Below the pieces are notes generated by a model that worked only from the letters and a program-made list of their open reading frames with translations, ran no database searches and had not been told where the DNA came from. A DNA stretch of 51,828 nucleotides from assembly GCA_017464845.1 (NCBI GenBank), contig JAFTYD010000018.1, forward strand, positions 1-51,828. Direction: 5' to 3'. The translations under genes were made by a program, and so were the position numbers. How positions within the stretch are numbered: position 1 is the stretch's first letter; every line of letters starts with the position of its first letter. Below, in pieces: positions 20,934-28,970 of this stretch. The DNA comes from Clostridia bacterium. Lineage in GTDB: Bacteria; Bacillota; Clostridia; Christensenellales; UBA1242.

Positions 20934-23432
20934 ATGGGTGATTTAACTATAACATGGATCATTAATATTATATTTTTTGTAGTATTGGGTCTATACTTCC
21001 TTAGTGGATTTATCAGAGGATTTAAAAAATCTATCCTTCATTTGATATTTTCATTTTTAGGAATTGGTTGTTCGTTCCTTTTCTGTGGAACAATAACAAA
21101 AGCTATCCTTGGTATCAAGGTTGTGAAGAAAATGAATCTTTCTGATTATATTATTAGTTCATTGGAAGAAAGTGAGTCTTTTGGTCCAATGATTAGAAAT
21201 TCTGCAACTTTTTCAGAATTCATTGAAAAGATACCTTATATCATTGTTATGCCTATTGTATTTTTATTAATAATGATTCTTGCAAGTTTAATTTGTAAAA
21301 TTGTTTGCAGTATCGTTAATGCAATTATATTCAGAAAACCTAAAAACAAAGGTAGTATTGATGGTTTCTATAAACGTAGAGGACTTGGTGGTGCAATAAG
21401 CCTTGTTGAAGGATTTGTGTTTATGTTGTTCTTAACTTTCCCTCTTGCTGGACTTACTGGAATGGTTTCTTATGCAGTAACTCCACCTGAAAGTGAAATT
21501 GAATATACATCAGACAAAGTTATTGATGATGCACAAGTTTCAATTCAAGCTGCTTTACCAAAAGATGTTTTAGATATTATTATTGCTTATGATGATACTT
21601 TGCTTTCTCAATTTACAAAACTTACAAAATCTGATGCTGGAATGTTTGATTCTCTCACAAGAGTTAAAGTTAATGGCGAAAAGGTATATTTAAGACGTGA
21701 AGTTAAAAATATGCTTGATGTTTACAATAATTCAATTCGTATTTATAATGATTATTACGAATTTAATACTTTGCAAATTGATTACGATGATTTTGAAGAA
21801 TCATTTGACAATCTCTTAAAATCTGGTTTATTCAAAGGAGTTGTAACAGGAACAATTTCTGAAATCGTTGAAAATCACGAAAACATTGTAAGTTCTTATG
21901 AAATCAAAAACAATGATGTTAAATTAGTTTTAAGCAATATGTCTAAGTCAATGACAGAAGACAACGCATTTGATTATATCTACGATGACTTAACAACTGT
22001 TGTTAATAGTGTTACCACATTAGGTGGAGACGGAATTATTGATCAACTCTTTATTTTAGAAGGAAACGTTGATACAAAAATAAATCGTGTTGCTGACAAC
22101 AAGAAAAATAAAGATGTTCCAGAAGTTGTTGATAGTATCTTCAGTATGAACATTGTTCAAGATTGTTCTGAAGTTGTTGTTGATAAAATACAAGACTTCT
22201 TATTAAGCCTTGTAAATGGTGTTGACCTTAAACTTAATAAAGGCGCTAATATGGAAACTGTTGGTGCTCAATTAGAAAAGATAGTTGAAGATACACTTGA
22301 CTTATATAAATATAATTCAAAAGTTATTGACGTTGTAACAAAACCAGAAAATCTCTTCTCAGGTAAGTATGATTCTTCTGCAATACTTTCAAAATCTGCA
22401 GCAATACTTGACCAAGTTAGAAACTTAGATATTCTTGTTGTTACAGAAGATGAATCAACATCTTATGAACTTGATAAAGTTACTGATAAATTATTGAAAG
22501 GTAGTTTACTTGGTGATGAAGTTGTAACAAATGAAGGTACAAAAACAATCACATCTTATACTCAACTTGTTGAATTTGTTGATGGTTCATTGAACAATAT
22601 CATTGATTACAACCTTTACAATATCTATAAAGAAAACAAAAATGTTGATGATGTTATCCTTGCAGTAGCAGATGCATTAGAAACAAATGATACAATCTTA
22701 GAAGATACAATCTTACCAGTAGTTCAAATTTCATATCTTAACAAAGAATTGAATAAAGTAACAGCAAAAGCTGATAGCACAATCTTAGATTTCACAAAAT
22801 TACAAACTTATGAAGATTGGGTAAGAGACCTTGATAACATAAAAGATACTTTGAAATCTTTAAATAAAGGTGATATCGAAGGAAAAACTTATCTTGAAAC
22901 AATCTTAGGTGGCGAAAGCATTGAAACTGTTTTACAAACAATCACAGATGAAGAACTTGAAGATGTTATGACTCCTGTTCTTAGAAGTGATTTAATGAGT
23001 CCAGTTAGAAGAGATATGTTAAATATGATTTCTGATAAAGTTTCAACTTTCACAGGAACTCAAGTTGAAATAGCTACAGATGGACATTATGACGAAACTC
23101 TTGGAAAAAATGACCAAACAGAAGAAGTTGTTGAAGCATTAAAATTGATCGTTGATCTTTATAATGAAGATACAATTGATACAAACTTAATCAAAGCTGG
23201 CGAACTTATGGTTGCATTACAAGCAAATGCTTATAGAACTGAACGTGATGCTGAATGTACAGATGCAGGTGTTCTTACTAGCACATTCGAAGCAATGTAC
23301 ACATACCTTACAACATCATTCACATACAGCGAATTATTCAACTTAAAAACAGAAGGATTACAACCTAACGAAATTGACTTCAATGCAATCTTAACTGAAA
23401 TCAATACTGAAATTAATAGTGTTGGTGTGTAA
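20934..23432 (+). CDS. large CvpA-like membrane protein
   Basis: 832 aa from ATG 20934, which has GGAGG 5 nt upstream; a TTG further upstream overlaps the ribosome-binding site and is rejected. The first ~170 residues hold four membrane helices (about 5-25, 32-50, 80-105, 140-162) and resemble the CvpA/colicin-V-production fold (GFIRGFKKSILHLIFSFLGI). The following ~650 residues are acidic, with repeated helical segments and many Asp-Asp-Val/Ile steps, and no membrane segment. The C-terminal domain is unknown. The stop abuts the rsmH ATG with no gap, so the two are translationally coupled. A cell-envelope or division role is possible but unproven. Confidence 0.7.
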   Translation: MGDLTITWIINIIFFVVLGLYFLSGFIRGFKKSILHLIFSFLGIGCSFLFCGTITKAILGIKVVKKMNLSDYIISSLEESESFGPMIRNSATFSEFIEKIPYIIVMPIVFLLIMILASLICKIVCSIVNAIIFRKPKNKGSIDGFYKRRGLGGAISLVEGFVFMLFLTFPLAGLTGMVSYAVTPPESEIEYTSDKVIDDAQVSIQAALPKDVLDIIIAYDDTLLSQFTKLTKSDAGMFDSLTRVKVNGEKVYLRREVKNMLDVYNNSIRIYNDYYEFNTLQIDYDDFEESFDNLLKSGLFKGVVTGTISEIVENHENIVSSYEIKNNDVKLVLSNMSKSMTEDNAFDYIYDDLTTVVNSVTTLGGDGIIDQLFILEGNVDTKINRVADNKKNKDVPEVVDSIFSMNIVQDCSEVVVDKIQDFLLSLVNGVDLKLNKGANMETVGAQLEKIVEDTLDLYKYNSKVIDVVTKPENLFSGKYDSSAILSKSAAILDQVRNLDILVVTEDESTSYELDKVTDKLLKGSLLGDEVVTNEGTKTITSYTQLVEFVDGSLNNIIDYNLYNIYKENKNVDDVILAVADALETNDTILEDTILPVVQISYLNKELNKVTAKADSTILDFTKLQTYEDWVRDLDNIKDTLKSLNKGDIEGKTYLETILGGESIETVLQTITDEELEDVMTPVLRSDLMSPVRRDMLNMISDKVSTFTGTQVEIATDGHYDETLGKNDQTEEVVEALKLIVDLYNEDTIDTNLIKAGELMVALQANAYRTERDAECTDAGVLTSTFEAMYTYLTTSFTYSELFNLKTEGLQPNEIDFNAILTEINTEINSVGV

Positions 23433-24365
23433 ATGGAATTTAAACATATTCCGGTTATGCTAAACGAAGTTATTGATGGACTTAATATAAAAAAAGACGG
23501 GATATACATTGATTGCACCATTGGTGGTGGTGGCCATTCAAGTGAAATAGCGAAAAGCCTTGACAGCAATGGACATCTTTATGGATTTGATAGAGATGAA
23601 AATGCTGTCAAAGCTAGTAGCGAAAGATTATCAAATTTTTCAAATGTAACAATCATTAGAGCAAATTTTAAAGAAGCAAAAGAAATTCTTGAAAAACAAC
23701 TTATTTTCAAAGTTGATGGAATTTTGATTGACCTTGGAGTTAGTTCTCACCAAATTGATGAAGGTGAAAGAGGTTTCTCTTTTGTACATAACGGAAGACT
23801 TGATATGAGAATGGATCGTAGGCAAAAATTAACTGCTTATGATATCGTAAACAAATATTCAAGAGATGAACTTAAAAGAATTTTCTATGAATATGGCGAA
23901 GAGGAGTTTACTAAACCAATTGTAGAAAATATCTTAAAGTCAAGAGCAAACAAACCTATTGAAACAACTTTTGAACTTAAGGAAATTATTGAAAACAGTA
24001 TGCCAAAGAAAGTAGTGTTCTCAAGAGGTGGTGCTAGCAAAAAAGTTTTCCAAGCACTTCGAATTGAAGTGAATGGTGAACTTGAAGGATTAAAAGAAAC
24101 AATATCAAACTTTATTGATATGTTAAACCCAAACGGAAGAATTGCAATTTTGACATTCCATAGTCTAGAAGATAGAATTGTTAAAACAATCTTCAAAGAA
24201 AAGGCAACCGATTGTATTTGTCCTCCAAAAACCCCAATTTGTATTTGTGGACATAAGGCAGAAGGTAAACTTGTCAATAGAAAACCTATTCTTGCTAGCA
24301 AAGAAGAACTTGAAATAAATTCAAGAAGTTCTTGTGCAAAACTTAGAGTGTTTGAAAAAATTTAG
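23433..24365 (+). CDS. rsmH: 16S rRNA (cytosine1402-N4)-methyltransferase
   Basis: 310 aa, typical for RsmH/MraW. It methylates N4 of C1402 in the ribosomal P-site using SAM. Motifs are HIPVMLNEVIDGL at the start, the SAM-binding IDCTIGGGGHSSEIA, GFDRDENAV, LGVSSHQID, FQALRIEVNGEL, LTFHSLEDRIVK and the C-terminal LRVFEK. The gene usually opens the division/cell-wall cluster (mraZ-rsmH-ftsL-pbp). Here neither mraZ nor any fts or mur gene flanks it; a CvpA-like gene is fused directly upstream and a terminator follows. Confidence 0.96.
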   Translation: MEFKHIPVMLNEVIDGLNIKKDGIYIDCTIGGGGHSSEIAKSLDSNGHLYGFDRDENAVKASSERLSNFSNVTIIRANFKEAKEILEKQLIFKVDGILIDLGVSSHQIDEGERGFSFVHNGRLDMRMDRRQKLTAYDIVNKYSRDELKRIFYEYGEEEFTKPIVENILKSRANKPIETTFELKEIIENSMPKKVVFSRGGASKKVFQALRIEVNGELEGLKETISNFIDMLNPNGRIAILTFHSLEDRIVKTIFKEKATDCICPPKTPICICGHKAEGKLVNRKPILASKEELEINSRSSCAKLRVFEKI

Positions 24366-24398
24366 TCAATAAACTTAATTAGAAAACCAAATAAAAAT

Positions 24399-24433
24399 AA
24401 AAGAATGATTGAAACATATCATTCTTTTTTATT
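24399..24433 (+). terminator. intrinsic terminator after rsmH
   Basis: Perfect 11-bp stem AAAAGAATGAT/ATCATTCTTTT and a T-run. Confidence 0.88.
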
Positions 24434-24501
24434 TGTGTTGGCTTGAAAAGAGTAAAAATAAAGACATTGTTGCTATAAATAAAATGTTAAGACATCTCCA
24501 C

Positions 24502-24530
24502 TTGACAATATTTTGTAATAATGTTAAAAT
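24502..24530 (+). promoter_or_regulatory. promoter of the paralogous pair at 24552/25058
   Basis: Perfect TTGACA, a 17-nt spacer, then TAAAAT with TGT extension; TAGGAGA follows before the ATG. Confidence 0.75.
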
Positions 24531-24551
24531 TATATCATAGGAGAAAAGATT

Positions 24552-25049
24552 ATGAAAAGTGATTATGAGCCGAACTCGAAAAGGTTAAAGTTTAAATCTG
24601 GTGACCTTTATTTGCATATTGATAGATTCAATAAATTCAGATTTTACTATAAAGATGAAAAGAAGGGACTTGTAAGAGTAAGAGATTTAATAGGAGATAA
24701 ATCAAGCGATGATAAGCTTAGATTGTTGAAAGATAGAAGGTTATATAAACTTACAAAAACTTATATAGATTATGTTCAATATGGTTTCAACAAATATCCT
24801 ATGACTTTTGTAAATCCTGATATTTCTCGTATGCTTTCAAAAGAAGCACGTGAAAAATTAAAGAGTTTTGTTACATTGAGATATTTTGGTGTGGTTAGTT
24901 CTTATAAGACTGTAAAACTTGATTCAGTTATTGCTCTTGAAGACGAACTTTCTCGTCTTAATGAAGTTAAGTATCAAGCCAAACAACCTACTGCAAAAAA
25001 AGAAACTTCAATGGCTAAAACAAGTATAGTAGAAGAAAGAGTTAAATAG
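24552..25049 (+). CDS. hypothetical protein, first of a diverged pair
   Basis: 165 aa, basic and cytosolic. The N-terminal beta region LYLHIDRFNKFRFYY has a counterpart in the next gene (LYLYLDPDFKYHFFV). Both then have a Lys/Arg-rich helical region, a TVKLDSVIALEDEL / IVSVDKVLDVEAKL segment and a Lys-rich tail. They therefore look like ancient tandem duplicates. No known domain recognised; the basic charge is compatible with nucleic-acid binding (inference). AGGAG sets the start. Confidence 0.6.
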   Translation: MKSDYEPNSKRLKFKSGDLYLHIDRFNKFRFYYKDEKKGLVRVRDLIGDKSSDDKLRLLKDRRLYKLTKTYIDYVQYGFNKYPMTFVNPDISRMLSKEAREKLKSFVTLRYFGVVSSYKTVKLDSVIALEDELSRLNEVKYQAKQPTAKKETSMAKTSIVEERVK

Positions 25050-25057
25050 GAGATGTT

Positions 25058-25543
25058 ATGCAGAAGAAACAATTAAAGGTAAAGGTTGATGATTTGTATT
25101 TATATCTTGACCCAGATTTTAAGTATCATTTCTTTGTAATAAATCAAAACACAGGCGATAAAGTTAGACTTAGTGGAATTAGTAGATATGATGAAAATAG
25201 TGTATTGAAAGCTGATGACACCACTTGTTATAAACTTGTAAATGAATATTCTAGTACAAAAAGTTATAAACTTCAAAGGGACTTGAATGGTGTACTCAAA
25301 AAGATTGCACCTCCAGCAAGCGTAAGAGAAATGAATTCTCTTGTAAGAAGTTTGTTTAGAGTTTCTCCAGATAAAATAGTTTCAGTTGATAAGGTTTTAG
25401 ATGTTGAAGCAAAACTTAATCAAAATGAAATTAAGGAAACTAGAAAACTCGAAAAACAAGAAATGAAAATTGATATGAAGTATATGGACAAAGATACTGC
25501 TCCAAAAACTCCACAAGATATTTTTGATTCTTTGGTTAAATAA
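25058..25543 (+). CDS. hypothetical protein, second of a diverged pair
   Basis: 161 aa, 8 nt after the previous stop, with AGGAG before the ATG, so clearly in one operon. It shares the beta N-terminus (LYLYLDPDFKYHFF), a central Tyr/Leu/Lys region and the VDKVLDVEAKLNQ segment with its partner. It differs by an acidic/Lys C-terminus ending IFDSLVK. No catalytic motif or membrane helix. Function unknown; the pair could form a heterodimer. Confidence 0.6.
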   Translation: MQKKQLKVKVDDLYLYLDPDFKYHFFVINQNTGDKVRLSGISRYDENSVLKADDTTCYKLVNEYSSTKSYKLQRDLNGVLKKIAPPASVREMNSLVRSLFRVSPDKIVSVDKVLDVEAKLNQNEIKETRKLEKQEMKIDMKYMDKDTAPKTPQDIFDSLVK

Positions 25544-25549
25544 ATATTA

Positions 25550-25578
25550 AGATAGCAAGATACCTTGCTATTTTTTTA
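25550..25578 (+). terminator. intrinsic terminator
   Basis: Stem ATAGCAAG/CTTGCTAT with a 4-nt loop and a T7 run. Confidence 0.88.
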
Positions 25579-25650
25579 TTGTTATTGTGAAATATATAAA
25601 AATAAAGATGTTATATATAATATATATAAATATTAAATTAGTTTAAAAAA

Positions 25651-25679
25651 TTGACAATTAGATTGTTTGGTGATAAAAT
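25651..25679 (+). promoter_or_regulatory. promoter of lipoprotein 3
   Basis: Perfect TTGACA, a 17-nt spacer, then TAAAAT with TGA extension. Confidence 0.75.
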
Positions 25680-25701
25680 ATTTTTATATTGAGGAGGCTT
25701 T

Positions 25702-27399
25702 ATGAAAAAATTTTTTAAAATGCTTGCTTTAATGTTTGTGATTTTACCTTGTACAATTTTGCTTGTTGCATGTATGGGTGGCAAAAAGGATCCAGAAAAA
25801 CCTGCTTCACAAGATCCTACATATGCTGCAGCAGATAGCGTGCTTAGTAATGTTTCTAGCAAGCTTGTTGAAGTTTCAAACACAATGGTTGATGGTGTAA
25901 ATGGTACTGGTTCAAGTACTGCTAGTGCAAGTGGACTTATGTCTGCACAATCAGATGAAAGAGGTTGGGTTGAAGTTAGTGCATCTGGATACCTTTGGAT
26001 GAACGAACTTTCTTCAAGAGTTATGTATGCTGTTGATTATGTTGCTCGTAATGCAACTATCATAAATGGTTATGCAAATGGTTTTGATTATGGTAATACA
26101 TATGTTGGTCCAGTTTCAATGGACGGTATGGAAGGAATTTTGTATTTGACAAGTAGTGTTGGTGGAACTGACGAAAATACAAATGTTGAATTTTTGGTTA
26201 ACTTTGAAGCTGAATATGAAGGCATTGATATTAACTTAAATATTAAAATCTTAATTGATTATAATTCTACAAATAACAAAGTATTAAACTTAAAGATGAA
26301 TTATATTATTCTTCCTTTTGCTGCTGAACTTTGGTCAGTTGAATATGATTTTGAAAAGAACAATTTCAAAGGATATCAATTCTATGATTATACATTTTCA
26401 AGTTCACTTGATGTAGGAACTGAAATTGTTACAAAATATAACAATGGTACTTTAGATTTTACTGCATTGTCTTCTTACAATTGGACACACGGAATGCTTC
26501 TTAGTGGAAATATTACAGACAATCCAAATAACCTTTCATTCAACTGCTATGAATATCAATATTTAGGTGAGGATACTCCAATATCAAATGTTATTGTAAA
26601 AGGTTATTACAATAGTTTGTATAATTCACTTAAAGGAAATAAACTTTTCCTTGATTCATCAGTTATTGACAAAGATAATGCTATATTAGTTAACTACCTT
26701 CAAGATGCTGTAAATTATGGTTGGAACAAAGCAGAATTTGTTGGTCTTCAAGATGAAAATCAAACAGAATATTATATTTACCCATTTATCGAATATGATG
26801 ATATGGTTGACTATGTAACAAAAGTTAAACAAGATATTGACCAAGACACAAATAGTGATGAATACATTAAAAAAATGATAGCAAGTGCTTACAACTTCCT
26901 TCTTGGAAAAAATGCAAACACTTACACTGGTGAACTTGGTTTAAATGCTGGTATTACAACAAAATTAACAATTGACTATGACTATGATTATAACAACGGA
27001 GTTTATTCAAACTTCTCAAAGAAAATATTTATTAGATCAAATGCATCTGTTTATAACATTGGTTTCAAAGTTAAAAACAATGGCGAATTTGATAAGGTAA
27101 TTTATAAAGTTATTCCATCAGGAAAATATTTATATAATCTTATGTATGAAAAAGTTGTTGAATGGGCTGCAACTTATCAAAATCCAGAATATGTTTCATT
27201 CTTAAATGGTTTAGTAGATGTGTTAAATGATAATAAAGATAACAATTCAGCAATCACAAATGGATATACAATAAATGGATATTATATTGAAGATGGCTCT
27301 ACTGAATGGACTACAAGATTCTATATCAAAAAATATGATACAGATGTAAGAATTGAAGTAGCTTTCTATGATGATGAAGAAACTGTTTGGATGTATTAA
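25702..27399 (+). CDS. 565-aa extracytoplasmic lipoprotein
   Basis: Type II signal peptide with lipobox LVAC, Cys24 lipidated, then a Gly/Lys/Pro linker. After a helical Ser/Val stretch (about 40-75) there are two similar beta-rich halves. Each has an 'I.L.I.I.ID' strand pattern (near 190 'INLNIKILIDY' and near 415 'TTKLTIDYDYDY'), suggesting an internal duplication. The smaller lipoprotein at 4912 looks like a one-unit version. No catalytic residues or carbohydrate-binding signature recognised. GAGGAGG sets the start; monocistronic. Likely a surface protein of unknown ligand. Confidence 0.72.
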   Translation: MKKFFKMLALMFVILPCTILLVACMGGKKDPEKPASQDPTYAAADSVLSNVSSKLVEVSNTMVDGVNGTGSSTASASGLMSAQSDERGWVEVSASGYLWMNELSSRVMYAVDYVARNATIINGYANGFDYGNTYVGPVSMDGMEGILYLTSSVGGTDENTNVEFLVNFEAEYEGIDINLNIKILIDYNSTNNKVLNLKMNYIILPFAAELWSVEYDFEKNNFKGYQFYDYTFSSSLDVGTEIVTKYNNGTLDFTALSSYNWTHGMLLSGNITDNPNNLSFNCYEYQYLGEDTPISNVIVKGYYNSLYNSLKGNKLFLDSSVIDKDNAILVNYLQDAVNYGWNKAEFVGLQDENQTEYYIYPFIEYDDMVDYVTKVKQDIDQDTNSDEYIKKMIASAYNFLLGKNANTYTGELGLNAGITTKLTIDYDYDYNNGVYSNFSKKIFIRSNASVYNIGFKVKNNGEFDKVIYKVIPSGKYLYNLMYEKVVEWAATYQNPEYVSFLNGLVDVLNDNKDNNSAITNGYTINGYYIEDGSTEWTTRFYIKKYDTDVRIEVAFYDDEETVWMY

Positions 27400-27411
27400 T
27401 AATAAATAAAA

Positions 27412-27446
27412 TTAAATAACCACTTAACATGTGGTTATTTTTTTGT
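27412..27446 (+). terminator. intrinsic terminator after lipoprotein 3
   Basis: Perfect 10-bp stem AAATAACCAC/GTGGTTATTT with a 7-nt loop and a T-run. Confidence 0.9.
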
Positions 27447-27570
27447 TATTCTAAAGTAGGTTTATTTGTTTCTTGTCATTCTGAAGTGTTTATTACACCA
27501 ATTATGTCATTCTGAGCATAGCGAAGAATCTTCATCTGTTTGTCATTCTGAAGACGAAGTCAAAGAATCT
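27445..27570. repeat. cluster of TGTCATTCTGA-type intergenic repeats
   Basis: Imperfect copies start near 27445 (GTTATTCTAAAG), 27474 (TGTCATTCTGAAG), 27505 (TGTCATTCTGAG...GCGAAGAATCT) and 27541 (TGTCATTCTGAAG...AAAGAATCT). The longest units carry the inverted ends ATTCT/AGAAT. This resembles the TGTCATTCTGAGCGAAGCGA family of dispersed intergenic repeats known from many uncultured bacteria. No gene lies between 27400 and 27665. Confidence 0.7.
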
Positions 27571-27665
27571 AAATTGACTTGAAATTAAAAGAGTATATTT
27601 TCTTGTAATGATATATGCTTTTGTGTTAAACTATTTTTTGTAAAAGGTTATACAAAGGTGAAATT

Positions 27666-28334
27666 ATGAAAGCGATTATATTTGATTTTGATGGAACTTT
27701 GACAAAGTCTAAGAAAGGTAGTAATTGTTGGTACAAAATTTGGGATTATTTAGGCGATTTAGAGTATGATAACAAATTATACGGAATGTTCAAAAGAAAC
27801 GAAATAAACGACGAAGAGTGGCTTGATTTGATATTTGAAAGATATGTCGAAAAAGGTTTAAACGACCATGCAATGCAAGAAATTTCAGATAAAATAGAGT
27901 TGCTTGATGGTGTTGAAGAAACTTTTGAAAAGTTAAAAGAAAATGACGTAAAGATTTATATCTTATCTGGTGGAATTAGACAAATCATTGAAAAGGTACT
28001 CAAAAGAGAAGGAGTCCTTGAATATATTTCTTCTTTTGAAGCTTATGATTTAAACTTTGATGAAGAAGGTAGGCTTGTGAGTTATTCTTCTCCAAAACAC
28101 AATGTTGAAAAGAAATATGAGTTTGTAGAAATATTAAAAAATCAACTTGGAATTGAAAGTGATGAAATCCTTTTTGTTGGAAATGGCAAAAATGATGAGG
28201 AAGTTTATAAAAGTGGTGCAAAAACTTTATGCATAAATCCTGATGGGGCAGATTTTGAAAATAGACTTGTTTGGACTTATGCTATTGAAGAATGTACTTC
28301 AATGTGTGATATATTAAAGTATTGTAATTTTTAA
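27666..28334 (+). CDS. HAD-superfamily phosphatase (SerB/MtnX-like)
   Basis: 222 aa. Motif I is DFDGTLT (nucleophile D7, acid D9). Motif II is YILSGGIRQII. A Lys lies in SPKHNVEKK. Motif III is FVGNGKNDEEV with the metal-binding Asp. The helical cap after motif I (about 20-85) fits the phosphoserine-phosphatase-like C1 group. Substrate unknown. AAAGGTG precedes the start. A CYTH-domain gene follows 30 nt later in the same direction, so the two are probably co-transcribed; both families act on phosphorylated small molecules. Confidence 0.85.
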   Translation: MKAIIFDFDGTLTKSKKGSNCWYKIWDYLGDLEYDNKLYGMFKRNEINDEEWLDLIFERYVEKGLNDHAMQEISDKIELLDGVEETFEKLKENDVKIYILSGGIRQIIEKVLKREGVLEYISSFEAYDLNFDEEGRLVSYSSPKHNVEKKYEFVEILKNQLGIESDEILFVGNGKNDEEVYKSGAKTLCINPDGADFENRLVWTYAIEECTSMCDILKYCNF

Positions 28335-28364
28335 TATTGTACGAAAAAAATAAAAGAGGTTATT

Positions 28365-28934
28365 ATGGAAAAAGAAATTGAAGCAAGACTTTTGGAAGTT
28401 GATGTTGAAAACTTTTTAATCAAACTTAAAGAAAACAATGCAGAGTTTATTGGAGATTGGCTTCAGGTTAGAAAGTGTTATGATTTCAATCCTGTAAGGG
28501 AAAATAGTTGGATTAGACTTAGAACAAACGGAGAGGAAACAACATTAACCATAAAGGAAATTGAAAATAAAAAGATTGATGGAACAAATGAACTTGAAAT
28601 CACAGTTTCTGATTTTGATAAAACAGATGAGATACTCAATAAGTTAGGCTATTTTTGTCGTTCAAATCAGGAAAATAGGCGCATAAGGTTTATTCTTGAT
28701 AAAGTGGAGATAGATATTGATTTCTGGCCTAAAATCCCTACTTATGTCGAATTTGAAGCGAAACAAAAAGAAGATATCGAAAACTTGTGTAAAAAACTAG
28801 ATATCAAATTTGAAAAACTTGTAACACTTGATGTGTCAGCAATCTATAACCACTATGGTTATGATATTTCAACATTTGGAAATATAGTAACTTTGGAAGA
28901 AGAAAGAAAAAATATTTCTTACAATTTAAAATAA
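28365..28934 (+). CDS. CYTH-domain protein (class IV adenylate cyclase / triphosphatase-like)
   Basis: 189 aa, one CYTH domain. The N-terminal signature is EIEARL (ExExK-like, with Arg in place of Lys). Strands with alternating charged residues follow: WIRLRTNGEETTLTIKE, NELEITV, RRIRFILDKVEIDID and YVEFEAK. They would line the tunnel that binds triphosphate and metal. Members hydrolyse thiamine triphosphate or inorganic triphosphate, or cyclise ATP; which applies cannot be told. AGAGG lies before the ATG. Confidence 0.87.
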   Translation: MEKEIEARLLEVDVENFLIKLKENNAEFIGDWLQVRKCYDFNPVRENSWIRLRTNGEETTLTIKEIENKKIDGTNELEITVSDFDKTDEILNKLGYFCRSNQENRRIRFILDKVEIDIDFWPKIPTYVEFEAKQKEDIENLCKKLDIKFEKLVTLDVSAIYNHYGYDISTFGNIVTLEEERKNISYNLK

Positions 28935-28935
28935 A

Positions 28936-28970
28936 AAATAATAGAGGTTTATGCCTCTATTATTTTATTT
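28936..28970. terminator. bidirectional terminator
   Basis: Perfect 12-bp stem AAATAATAGAGG/CCTCTATTATTT. It overlaps the stop of the convergent 639-aa gene. Confidence 0.85.
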
